64,000 bases of DNA from Pseudomonas lini (GTDB lineage: Bacteria; Pseudomonadota; Gammaproteobacteria; Pseudomonadales; Pseudomonadaceae), in the NCBI RefSeq assembly GCF_001042905.1, contig NZ_JYLB01000004.1, positions 310,001-374,000 on the forward strand. The letters are read 5' to 3'. The position numbers and the translations under genes were made by a program. The notes below the pieces were generated by a model that made no database searches, was not told the DNA's origin, and saw only the letters and a program-made list of their open reading frames with translations. Below are positions 41,801 through 50,842 of this stretch, piece by piece; position 1 is the first letter of the stretch, and each line of letters starts with the position of its first letter.

Positions 41801-42898
41801 GAAGCTTACCGTCGTCGTCGCGCCGAATGGGAGCTGCAACGCAATCAGGCCATGGCGGAGATCCGCGCCATTGATGAGCAAATCACGGCGCAGACTCATG
41901 CGGTCACCGCGGCCCGATCAAGCCTTGCACAAACCCTCAGGACCAACGCTCAGGCAGTGACCGTTTACAACTTCCTGAAAAAACGTGCGACCAATGCCGA
42001 GTTGTACGGTTGGTTGCTGGGTCAGCTCAAGGCCTTGCACTACCAGGCTTACGATGCGGTGGTCAGCCTGTGCCTCAATGCCCAGGCTTCGCTGAGTGCC
42101 GAAACCGGCGACTACGACTCGGCCATTCCCTTGCCCCAGGTGTGGCTGGACAACCGCCACGGCCTGACGGCAGGCGAACACCTGCGCGGGCATTTGCTGC
42201 GCATGGAACGTGAATACCTGCAACGGCATGAACGACGGCTGGAGCTGGTCAGAACCATTTCCTTGCGGCAGTTGTTTGAAGACAAGGTCGATCCGCAGAC
42301 GGGCATCGACAGTTGGGAATCCGCGCTACAGCAGTTGCAGGACAGGGGGACTCTGGAATTCAGCCTCACCCAGTTGCTGTTCGATCGCGATCATCCGGGC
42401 CACTACTGCCGACAGATCAGTTTGGTCGAGATCGATCTGCCGGTGCTGACCGGGCCTTACGAAGACGTGCGTGCCACGCTGCTGCAGATCAGCAGCATGA
42501 CCGCGACCAAGGCAACGGCCCAGTCGGTGAAGTACTTGCACCAACCGCAGGGCGGTGTTGCGCCTGCCGATGTGCAAGTCAATCTACGCAGCGGCCAGCA
42601 AGTGGCCTTGTCGATGGGGGTTGCCGCCAACGGCATGAGCGCGATGAAGCCGGATGAAGGTTTGCTCAACCCTTTTGAATGCACAGGCGTGGTTTCTCGC
42701 TGGGCCCTGAACTTCCCGTGGCAGAAAAAAGAGCCGCAGCTGTCCATGTTGCTCTCGTTGACGGACATCATCGTACGCATTCGTTACACGGCCAAAGCAG
42801 GCGAGCCGACCTTCACACGCAAGGTGCAGGACATGGTCACTCAGGCCGAAACCGCCGCGCAAAACAAAACGCTCAAGGGAGTAGGCAGCCATGCGTGA
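38825..42898 (+). CDS. tcaB: Tc toxin TcA component, C-terminal half (TcaB)
   Basis: Second half of TcA, 1357 residues. The N-terminus (MELNTIGGLLEKRRSALVEY, about 1-170) resumes the shell, followed by the neuraminidase-like and beta-rich receptor region (about 170-600). A long coiled coil around 855-930 (EEMQQNHLVELGTYAQTVQE) and an apolar segment near 940-985 (PAGAVLASLPNVFGLANGG) form the translocation channel. The C-terminal 270 residues (LEFSLTQLLFDRDHPGHYCR, ISLVEIDLPVLTGPYEDVRA) are the TcB-binding end. ATG 38825 follows GGAGAAAGGATC. It starts 55 bases after tcaA and shares an 8-base overlap with the next gene. Its TcB partner is at 18103-22584. Confidence 0.92.
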   Translation: MELNTIGGLLEKRRSALVEYCIGQVNESGGRDYNFLRTPTDLFELLRMDPLDSYPVQSSWVAEATSCAQQYIHAVYRKLEPGFEKHLFDKRHLATWELYSNYPDWAALQLIALYPENFINPFVRQRKTSLFKTLENNLNQTRLSTDSVQSALRDYLQTFEQTCNLDVISCYMDGTSPARADYYFVGRQRVAPCQYFWRRAQVELSPTCVAINPAAWDEWQPVDIPAGMKVLDIRPVFWSGRLCLVWAEWRDKVAGQQEGEFLPHKLDINLAFMTQNGQWAAPLNMHSSEHNEDKTEGTRLIATVWADRHNPKGKLGVLLTDGKAGAQSLKVFAVRDVLFRPVVEDDGGWLEHAANHRFVDAGTAQHPLMNQPSIVTTVEAQGSLAPFLDLQAVAFRVGDDDVLVVQGLCRATGLSGNAAPLELILVDKTDADPEPIKACFPIAGGWSTEWQVFRRPKGSWAQPTTFTLGAATTYGRKKFELTIINVTDFTPAALLKNTVDAAQFLSLKQPGLKLEYARLNSLFGPELVQRSNISVDAVLDWDTQFLAEPPPALGPINEPNGAFNGANGLFFWELFFHLPHLVATRLRAEDRFLEAQSWLHYLFDPQAPADPEAPPKPLYWRCRPLNGPGNLGCEVEAPTDPDAIGYSAPRHFQILVFTEYVNNLMTWGDWYYRQLTRDSLVAAKLCYVQAEFLMGKAPSARTVNRWQTDTVESLLNKSGSRPALEQFEWNLEFSLADFPAASDTAPQLGLLANEPFELPVNQRLLDLFALPGQRLHNLRNNLTLDGKPLQIPLFSPPTDPNQLLRDLAVGGVGTARPMGGRLVVGAFRWRVTFEAALRAVQTLQEYGNQVLNLLDRRDRAEQEEMQQNHLVELGTYAQTVQEQTITQLEANVTALGQSRIMAQERAEAYARLYDENVSAVEYDVMESLQQSKIMALTSASIKPAGAVLASLPNVFGLANGGHRLDKVVDAVCFGLDVASAVMQLDAEKQATTEAYRRRRAEWELQRNQAMAEIRAIDEQITAQTHAVTAARSSLAQTLRTNAQAVTVYNFLKKRATNAELYGWLLGQLKALHYQAYDAVVSLCLNAQASLSAETGDYDSAIPLPQVWLDNRHGLTAGEHLRGHLLRMEREYLQRHERRLELVRTISLRQLFEDKVDPQTGIDSWESALQQLQDRGTLEFSLTQLLFDRDHPGHYCRQISLVEIDLPVLTGPYEDVRATLLQISSMTATKATAQSVKYLHQPQGGVAPADVQVNLRSGQQVALSMGVAANGMSAMKPDEGLLNPFECTGVVSRWALNFPWQKKEPQLSMLLSLTDIIVRIRYTAKAGEPTFTRKVQDMVTQAETAAQNKTLKGVGSHA

Positions 42899-45800
42899 AC
42901 CGATCATTCAGGCCAATCAGAGCCTGGTGCTCAATGGCGATTTCACCCAGGGGTTCAGCCAATGGGTCAAAGGCCCGGTCAACCCGGCTTGGCTCGGCGT
43001 GGAAGCAGAAATGTACGACGGTCAAATGACGCGTTTCCTGGTGGCCGGTAATGAGTCTTCGGTCAGGCAGGACCTCATCGTTCCCAAAGACCTTGATGCG
43101 AAGGCGCGGTATTTCCTGAGCTTTCTGTGCGAGACACGCCACAGCGAAGCCGGTCTGCTGCGCATCGGCATTTATGGATCGCCCGACGACACATTGGACA
43201 TCGAGCTGTTACCGGGCAAGCAGCGCGATCCTGATCAGGATCAGAGGCGTCTGGCCAATGGGCAACCGTTGGACTTCCTGCCAACACCGTACAACGTCGA
43301 ACTGCAACTGCCGCTCAAAAGTCAGGAGAAGATTCAGGTCAGTGTGTTCAGCCCGAAGAATGATCCCCAGGACTATGTCTCGAAAATCTGCATTACCCGT
43401 ATCAAGCTCCATATGCATCTGGAACCGGCAGTGATGCAAACGTTGATGCTTGACGAGGAGCCGGTGCCTCCGTCCGGGCCCTTGCACCTGTGTCTGGGGG
43501 CCTCGGCGAGCCTGGCTCATCGCCTGAAATTCGAACCCGAGCCGGACAACGCATGGCTGGGCACCCAGGCTTCCATCACCAGCGACGACAACCCGGACGG
43601 GGCGATTGTCGCGACGCCTGCCTGGGGCGTCGACCATTCACTGGAAGATAACTGGCTGCTCGATTGCCCGTGGATCGGGGATCAGGAACCCTACCTGTTT
43701 TCGATGCAATTGCTTAACCAGTACACCGCCGATGCTTACCCAGTGAGTGTGTCGCTGGGGCATCACCGGTTGGTGTTTCGTGAAGTGCTCGAGGCGGCTT
43801 ATTACCCGGTGCTGGAGTACGGCCAGAGTGTTCGTCTGGGCGTAATAGTGGCTTCGTATTACACCGGCCAATCACTGAGTGGGCGTACCGTGACCTGGAC
43901 GCTTGCAGGTCAGCAGGTTGAAGAGATTGCCGTGACCAATGAAGAAGGTTGGGCCTATTTTGACTATCAGCCGACTCAGGCCGGCGATTTTCTGATTGAA
44001 GCCTCGGTCGAAAGTCTCTATTACGCCGCGGGCGTAGTGACTGAAACACTGGCGGTACAGGTACTGGCGACGGATCCGTGGAAGGCGGTGCGGGCGGTCG
44101 TCGACGGCGTTGAGGCGCTCTGGGAGGAGAAAACCGGTTACCCCAATCGGGGCACGGACTATCCCCTCGACGTGAAGTTTCCCGCAGGCAGTCCACTTTT
44201 GGGCACGGAGCTGGCGCTGCACTGGAGCGGCGACTCCCATGAACAATTGGGCGTGGCCGTCAGCCCGGCGCTTGAAGTCCCGGTGCCGGTGCCTGGTGTC
44301 GAAACTGGTTGGGTGCTGAGGAGCGAAGATCGATTGGACGGTCAGTTCGAACTGTCGCTGGTCTGCTCGAAATTGCTGTTGCCCTCACCGAAAAAACGCA
44401 TGTCGCTGGCGCGCAACCTGGTCAGGGTCGGCGAAGTGCGAGAGGCCAACAAGTTTCCGGTGGTGGACGAAAACGAAAGCGTTTTGTTGCGGCTACAAGT
44501 GGTGCACCAACTGGTCAGCGGCGATGGCGATCCGGTCGTCAATGCGCTGATTGACTGGATAACCCCTGAAGACAGGGTCGCGACCCGCTCGGGAGCCGAT
44601 GGCTGGGCCAGTGTGCTGTATACGCCGAAACACGCCGGGGATCTGGTGGTCACGGCCAGCATCAAAGCCCATGTGGACGCCGTCGCGTTTGAGCGGCCGT
44701 TCAACGTGAAGGCGTTGGCGACCAGCCCCTGGAAAAACGAGGTCAGGATCTTGCTTGATGGTGTGGAAGTCGATCGGGCCACGCTGGGTGTGCTCTGTCG
44801 CCGTGGCCAGACCCATACGCTGAAGGTTGTCCCGGCCCCCGGTAGCCCGTGGGTCGGCAAAGCCATCAGTCTGCACTGGCGAGGTGCCGCGCCTGATATC
44901 GGGTTGGAGCCCAGTGACCTTGGAACGCCGAAGCCTCTTTTGGCAGCCGGTGTGGAATGGAAACTCGTCTCACAGGTCAGTTCGAGCACCAGCAGTCTGT
45001 TTGAACTGGAGCTGCGACTTGACGGCATTTCAGCTGTACGAGAGTTGTCCGGGCGCTTGCTCTCCGTAGATCTGACAGAAGAAATGAGCCTGGTGCTGGA
45101 TCAGATTCGGGCGACGTTCAATGGTCAAACGCTTTATCCGTGTCTAGGCGCGCTGCACCGCTTTAACGTGTTGCCCCATGCTCTGAGCCCGCTGGTGGGG
45201 CTGATGGCAACGCTGACCTGGTCGGGGACGCCAGCCGATCAATTGGGCGCAACCATCAAACCGGCATTGAACCTCCCTCAACCCCTCAGCGACGCGGGCG
45301 CATTGTGGGAGTTGGACTTTACCGCCAGTCAGCAATCCGGTCAGTTTGCCTTGGCATTGGCCCTGCCTCAGTTGGCGTTTGTCGCCAGTGCCAATCCCAT
45401 GGTGTTGGCGCATAACAAAGTCAGGATCGAGGCGGTGCGTGAATCGCCGGTGGATCCGGTGGTCGGGCAAGATCCCGCCTGGCTATGGGTTCGGGTGTTC
45501 TCCCATTTCACGGGGCGTGCAGTTGATCAGGTTCCGGTGACATGGCAGGCCAGTGTGGTGAAAACCGATGTCGATGGCTGGTCCGGTTTTGCTTTCGCAC
45601 CCGTAGCCGCCCACCCCGAGAATCGAATAAAGGCCTCGGTGACAAGCTCCTATGACGGCTATCAGGAGGAGCGTGTCCTGCGGGTCGCTTCAATAACAGG
45701 CGATCCATGGGCAGGGCTGAAGGTTAGTTTTGATAAACAACCGTTCCAGCCCTGGGGCCAGAAAACCTGCTTCCCACGGCGTAAAGGGGAACACTCCATG

Positions 45801-47195
45801 GATCTGGAGGCCTCAAGTAACAGTCCATTGTTCGGTCATGACTTGACATTGGGGATGACCGCTACCGGACCTGCCGAATTGGGCATCAGCTTCTTGTCCC
45901 AAGGCCTCGGCGTACCCAGACCGTTCCACGACACCGGGTTGCAGTACCTCTTCAAGGTGGGGGATCTGAAGGACGGCAGTTTTGCGTTGCGCCTGTCGTC
46001 GCAGCGGCTGGCGAGTCTGTCGCCGGCCAATGCGATGTCGTTGGGCACAGGGGAGCAGGTGCTGAAAATCCTCATCCACGACCGTGTCCATCAAATACTG
46101 GATTGGGGGCAGGCACTGGAAGAGCAGGTCACCGTGGTATCGGCCATCAGTGGCAAACCGATGGTGGGTTGGAGGGTGAGCTGGCAAAGCGCTGATCTTG
46201 GCGTTGTGACTTCGGTGACCAACTATTACGGCGTGGCGAAAATACGTTTTATCCCCACCACGCCTGGCGCAGCAAACGTAACCGCGACAGTGGGGGATCA
46301 GCTCAATTCAGATTCAATAGCCCTGGCCTTCACGCTCAATGAACCACGCAAAGTCATTGAGTTGTATGAGCCGACCGGATCCAGAGAGCCTCCTCAAGAG
46401 TCTGAAGCTTACGCCAAGGCCAAGGTGGTTTCTGCATTGACCGGATTGCCATTGGCTGGAGTCGAAGTTTGGTGGGATTTCGCCGGACGTGCGTTGGCGC
46501 CTTCGCTGACCGATGCTGAGGGCATCGCAAGTTTGACCTTTACGTTCTCTGCGGAGGGGGATGGCATTTTATCGGCCACGGTGAAAGGCGGTTTGGGGGG
46601 CTGGGACACTATGCAGTTGTTGTATGGCGGGGTGGTGCCGGTGATTGAGTCGTTGACGAGCCTTCATACGGATATTGATTTGGGGAGGGAAGCCGATGCG
46701 GTCGTGAAGGTTGTATCCCGTACTGACGGGAGGCCGTTGGAGGGAGTGAAAATCGCATGGATACTTTCCGGGCAGTTGTTGCCAGCAACGACGACCAATG
46801 CTGACGGTAAAGCGACAATAACTGTCAAACCGGTTGAGCTGGGAGAGAACAGGCTTGTAGCGAGTGCCGGTTGGGGAGAGTCGGCATCGTTGATCTTTTA
46901 TGTATTCGATCCAGCGAACACTCCACTGATCGAACGCATCACCAATCGTTCACCGCAAAACGCTGTGGGTAAGGAGGCGCGTATAGAAGTCAGAGTCGTC
47001 GGTCAGCAAACGAGACTTCCTTTGGAGCATGTGCGGGTAGCGTGGAACTATTTGAATCTGTCACTTGCCTCAGTGCGAACGAATGCCGAAGGGATTGCCG
47101 AGGTCAGGTTTACATTCCCGAGAGCGGGTAGCGCGCTGTTTCAGGCATTGGCTCGCTCCTCGCTCAAAGAATTGACCCTTGTCGTTGCGCCATAG
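42891..47195 (+). CDS. Giant CBM/Ig-repeat protein coupled to tcaB
   Basis: 1434 residues. The N-terminal domain (1 to about 180, opening LVLNGDFTQGFSQWVKGPVN) looks like a carbohydrate-binding beta-sandwich. From about 300 on it alternates two modules. Invasin-type Ig domains (Big_1) lie near 300-392, 515-607, 850-935, then four in tandem from 1065 to the end (VVSALTGLPLAGVEVWWDFA and similar). A second unit of 110-125 residues appears four times (about 394-512, 612-735, 741-848, 936-1062), with marks SPLxGxxLxLxWxG, LG....PAL..PxPL and a closing MSL/MVL...VRI. I do not recognise this unit. There is no signal peptide. It overlaps tcaB by 8 bases, so a role in the TcA particle is likely. Confidence 0.82.
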   Translation: MREPIIQANQSLVLNGDFTQGFSQWVKGPVNPAWLGVEAEMYDGQMTRFLVAGNESSVRQDLIVPKDLDAKARYFLSFLCETRHSEAGLLRIGIYGSPDDTLDIELLPGKQRDPDQDQRRLANGQPLDFLPTPYNVELQLPLKSQEKIQVSVFSPKNDPQDYVSKICITRIKLHMHLEPAVMQTLMLDEEPVPPSGPLHLCLGASASLAHRLKFEPEPDNAWLGTQASITSDDNPDGAIVATPAWGVDHSLEDNWLLDCPWIGDQEPYLFSMQLLNQYTADAYPVSVSLGHHRLVFREVLEAAYYPVLEYGQSVRLGVIVASYYTGQSLSGRTVTWTLAGQQVEEIAVTNEEGWAYFDYQPTQAGDFLIEASVESLYYAAGVVTETLAVQVLATDPWKAVRAVVDGVEALWEEKTGYPNRGTDYPLDVKFPAGSPLLGTELALHWSGDSHEQLGVAVSPALEVPVPVPGVETGWVLRSEDRLDGQFELSLVCSKLLLPSPKKRMSLARNLVRVGEVREANKFPVVDENESVLLRLQVVHQLVSGDGDPVVNALIDWITPEDRVATRSGADGWASVLYTPKHAGDLVVTASIKAHVDAVAFERPFNVKALATSPWKNEVRILLDGVEVDRATLGVLCRRGQTHTLKVVPAPGSPWVGKAISLHWRGAAPDIGLEPSDLGTPKPLLAAGVEWKLVSQVSSSTSSLFELELRLDGISAVRELSGRLLSVDLTEEMSLVLDQIRATFNGQTLYPCLGALHRFNVLPHALSPLVGLMATLTWSGTPADQLGATIKPALNLPQPLSDAGALWELDFTASQQSGQFALALALPQLAFVASANPMVLAHNKVRIEAVRESPVDPVVGQDPAWLWVRVFSHFTGRAVDQVPVTWQASVVKTDVDGWSGFAFAPVAAHPENRIKASVTSSYDGYQEERVLRVASITGDPWAGLKVSFDKQPFQPWGQKTCFPRRKGEHSMDLEASSNSPLFGHDLTLGMTATGPAELGISFLSQGLGVPRPFHDTGLQYLFKVGDLKDGSFALRLSSQRLASLSPANAMSLGTGEQVLKILIHDRVHQILDWGQALEEQVTVVSAISGKPMVGWRVSWQSADLGVVTSVTNYYGVAKIRFIPTTPGAANVTATVGDQLNSDSIALAFTLNEPRKVIELYEPTGSREPPQESEAYAKAKVVSALTGLPLAGVEVWWDFAGRALAPSLTDAEGIASLTFTFSAEGDGILSATVKGGLGGWDTMQLLYGGVVPVIESLTSLHTDIDLGREADAVVKVVSRTDGRPLEGVKIAWILSGQLLPATTTNADGKATITVKPVELGENRLVASAGWGESASLIFYVFDPANTPLIERITNRSPQNAVGKEARIEVRVVGQQTRLPLEHVRVAWNYLNLSLASVRTNAEGIAEVRFTFPRAGSALFQALARSSLKELTLVVAP

Positions 47196-47218
47196 CCTGA
47201 GAGAGGATCTGAGCGGTA

Positions 47219-48550
47219 TTAGAGCACCCCTGCTTTCTTCCAGCTCAAGTACCGCGTCACAAGCCCCGCGCCCAGCTCCCCCGGCCGCGCATCCAGCACC
47301 GATACTCCATGAGCACTCAACCGCTCATGGAGTTCAGCCCGGGCGTTCAGATAATCCACCGTGCCGCAGTAGACCAACGTCTCGGGCAGGGTTTGCACCG
47401 GCGTATGGCGCAAGTGGTCAAGAGCCTCTTCGTGAAGGCTGACCACCAGTATCTGATGCTGCTTGCTCAGGCGTTTGACGGCAGTGAGCAGATCTTCGTC
47501 GTCTTCGTCGCGCAGGTTGGTCACCAACACCACCAGTGCCCGGCGTTTCTGTCGGGCCAATAGCTGGTTTGCAGCGGTCTGGTAGTCGGCCGGGCGTTGG
47601 CTGCTGTCGAGGTCGTAGACTGTGTTAAGCAACAATTTGAGTTGCCCTGATCCTTTGATTGGCGCGAGGTAGCGCGGTTGATTGCTGGCGAAGGTGCACA
47701 GACCCACAGCATCTCCCTGGCGCAAGGCTGCATAGCTCAACAGCAAACAGGCATTGAGCGCATGGTCGAAGTGCGACAGTTCATCATCCTGGCTACGCAT
47801 GCGCCGCCCGCAATCGAGCATGAAAATGATCTGCTGATCACGCTCGTCCTGATACTCACGGGCAATCGGTGTGCGTTGGCGTGCAGTGGCTTTCCAGTCG
47901 ATCTGGCGCAGACTGTCGCCTTCTCTGAATTCGCGCAGTTGATGAAACTCCAGACCCAACCCGCGGCGTTGACGTTGGCGCACGCCGAGTTGGCTGAGCC
48001 AGTTATCCACCGCCAGCAGTTGGCCACCGTAGAGGCGAGCGAAGTCGGGGTAGACGCGGGTGTTGTCGACTACGTTCAGTAGACGTTTGCCTGACCATAG
48101 GCCCATTGGGCTTGGCAGGCTGATTTCGCAGTGTTCGAAGGTGAAGTGGCCGCGCTTGAGTGGGCGCAGGCGATAGCCGATCTGGCTCTGTTGGCCGGGT
48201 TGCAGTTCGACGGACAATGGAAGGTATTCAAAGTCCAGGCCGTGCGGCACATGGTCGAAGATGTGCACGTTCAGCGGTTGTGCAAAATCGTGCTCGACCT
48301 CCAGTCGCACTTCGCCCCATCGACCGAGCGCCAGGCTGCCAGGCATTTGCCGTTGTACGTGAGGCGAGGGCAGGTTTTTGAGGCGGATGGCGTCGATGAT
48401 CGCCAATGCCAGCAGTGCTGACAGTAATCCCCAGTTGATCGCCAAAAGGCTCGATGGAACTGCGATGTCCAGCGCCCGCAATGCGCCCAGCACGATGCCG
48501 ATGGCCAGCAGGGTTGCGAGCCAGATCAGCAGCAGCCGGGACGGTTTCAT
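47219..48550 (-). CDS. DUF58 domain protein (vWA-like)
   Basis: Membrane-anchored 443-residue protein. Two N-terminal helices (about 5-45) lead to a cytoplasmic part with the DUF58 signature REFREGDSLRQIDWKATAR (about 195-215) and a vWA-like domain (IIFMLDCGRRMRS onward). Such proteins usually act with a MoxR ATPase in protein or complex maturation. The real start is ATG 48550, not the long ORF that runs back through the REP element to 48814. It is separated from moxR by that REP, and its stop faces the giant Ig-protein stop with a 23-base gap and no obvious terminator. By position it would be PA4323 in PAO1. Confidence 0.88.
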   Translation of the reverse strand: MKPSRLLLIWLATLLAIGIVLGALRALDIAVPSSLLAINWGLLSALLALAIIDAIRLKNLPSPHVQRQMPGSLALGRWGEVRLEVEHDFAQPLNVHIFDHVPHGLDFEYLPLSVELQPGQQSQIGYRLRPLKRGHFTFEHCEISLPSPMGLWSGKRLLNVVDNTRVYPDFARLYGGQLLAVDNWLSQLGVRQRQRRGLGLEFHQLREFREGDSLRQIDWKATARQRTPIAREYQDERDQQIIFMLDCGRRMRSQDDELSHFDHALNACLLLSYAALRQGDAVGLCTFASNQPRYLAPIKGSGQLKLLLNTVYDLDSSQRPADYQTAANQLLARQKRRALVVLVTNLRDEDDEDLLTAVKRLSKQHQILVVSLHEEALDHLRHTPVQTLPETLVYCGTVDYLNARAELHERLSAHGVSVLDARPGELGAGLVTRYLSWKKAGVL

Positions 48551-48574
48551 GGTGTGACACCGTGTTGCCTGCTG

Positions 48575-48649
48575 AAAAGATCGCAGCCTTCGGCAGCTCC
48601 TACAGGAGACCGCATTCGGCGTAGGAGCTGCCGCAAGCTGCGATCTTTT
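48575..48649. repeat. REP palindrome pair inside the moxR operon
   Basis: Arms AAAAGATCGCAGCCTTCGGC... (48575-48603) and complement (48621-48649) lie between the moxR stop and the DUF58 start, the only sizeable gap in an otherwise overlapping six-gene operon. Confidence 0.88.
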
Positions 48650-48680
48650 CTTGGGGCGACGCGGATCTCGATCATGGTGT

Positions 48681-49678
<998 letters not shown>

Positions 49679-49682
<4 letters not shown>

Positions 49683-50842
49683 AAGGCGTTCCTCAAGGTT
49701 TGCAGGTGGGCGACCTGACGGCTGAATTCAGCGCTGGGCAGCCGCTGCTTCGGTCGCGGGCTCATGGCCTGGCTGATGGCGCGTGTGGGTTGGCCAGTCA
49801 GGCGTGCGAGCACCAGCCATTGTTCGGCAACGCCGAGTTGTTCAAAACCGGGATGACGGTGACGGACACGACGCAGGATGTCTTGTTGCAAGGCTTGCAA
49901 CAGGCTGTGCTGACCGTTGTGGCGGAGCATGAAATCAGCGCTGGCACGCAGGTGTTCCTGAAGCTGGCGGCGGGCTTTCGTAGCCGGCTCCAGCAACGGG
50001 CCGTTACGCACACCCACATGCCAGAACCCGAAAACGATCAAGGCGATCAGGGCCACCAGGGCTTGTGGAAAGTAGCGCCACAGCAAGGTCAGCAAGCTGT
50101 CGTGATCGGTATTGAACAGCAGGGTCACGGCTGTGTCGGCCGTCAGGTACCACAGCAGCCAGGCGTTGTCGTACTGGTCGATGGCCGGGGTTTTCCAGAG
50201 GTCGGCGTCGGTGACCACGGTGATCGAACCGAGCCCGTGAGTCAGCTGCATCATGTGCGTGGCTTTGCCGCTGTTGGCCCAGGCCTGGGCGAGGTTTTTC
50301 GGGTCGTCGAGGTGGAACGCGGTATCGAAGCCGACGTAGGCCGGCGCCTCTTCGTTTTCCAGGTAGAGCTTGGTCAGTTTGGGGTAGGGGTCGTCGACAG
50401 GATCGGGCGGCGGTTCCTTGAGGTCTTTGCTCAGGGACTGGTGAAGCTGCACCCGGTCGAGCAGCAGGTCATTGCTCTGACCGGTCTTCTCATCCCACAG
50501 GGCTTCGGCGACGAATAAAAGGCGCCCACCGGCGCGGGTCCAGTTCAGTACCTGATCCACCTGTCGTGGTGACATGTTCGACCGATCGCCGAGCAGCAAC
50601 AAACTGCGCTGGTGAGGTTCGAGGGTCGGCAGGATGTCGAGGCTGTTGGCATGGCTGACGGTCAGGCTCTGTTTGCGCAGAAAATGCTCGGCCGCCAGAT
50701 AGGGGTTGGCTTGGGCTTCGGGGGATGGGCCGTGATCGATTTCTGCTGGATAGGGTATGGCCTTGAAATACAGGTAAACGCTCAGCGCACACACTAGCAG
50801 GGCGATGAACGCACCGACTGAAAGCCACAAGCGCCGGTTCAA
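49679..50842 (-). CDS. DUF4350 domain membrane protein
   Basis: 387 residues. An N-terminal membrane helix (about 6-26) precedes a periplasmic domain with DUF4350-type features (ANPYLAAEHFLRKQSLTVSHA, RAGGRLLFVAEALWDE, GLGSITVVTDADLWK). A second helix around 268-286 (FPQALVALIALIVFGFWHVG) leads to a cytoplasmic tail of about 100 residues. The function is unknown, but the gene is constantly found beside MoxR and DUF4129 genes. Four-base ATGA overlaps with both neighbours show tight coupling. Confidence 0.82.
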
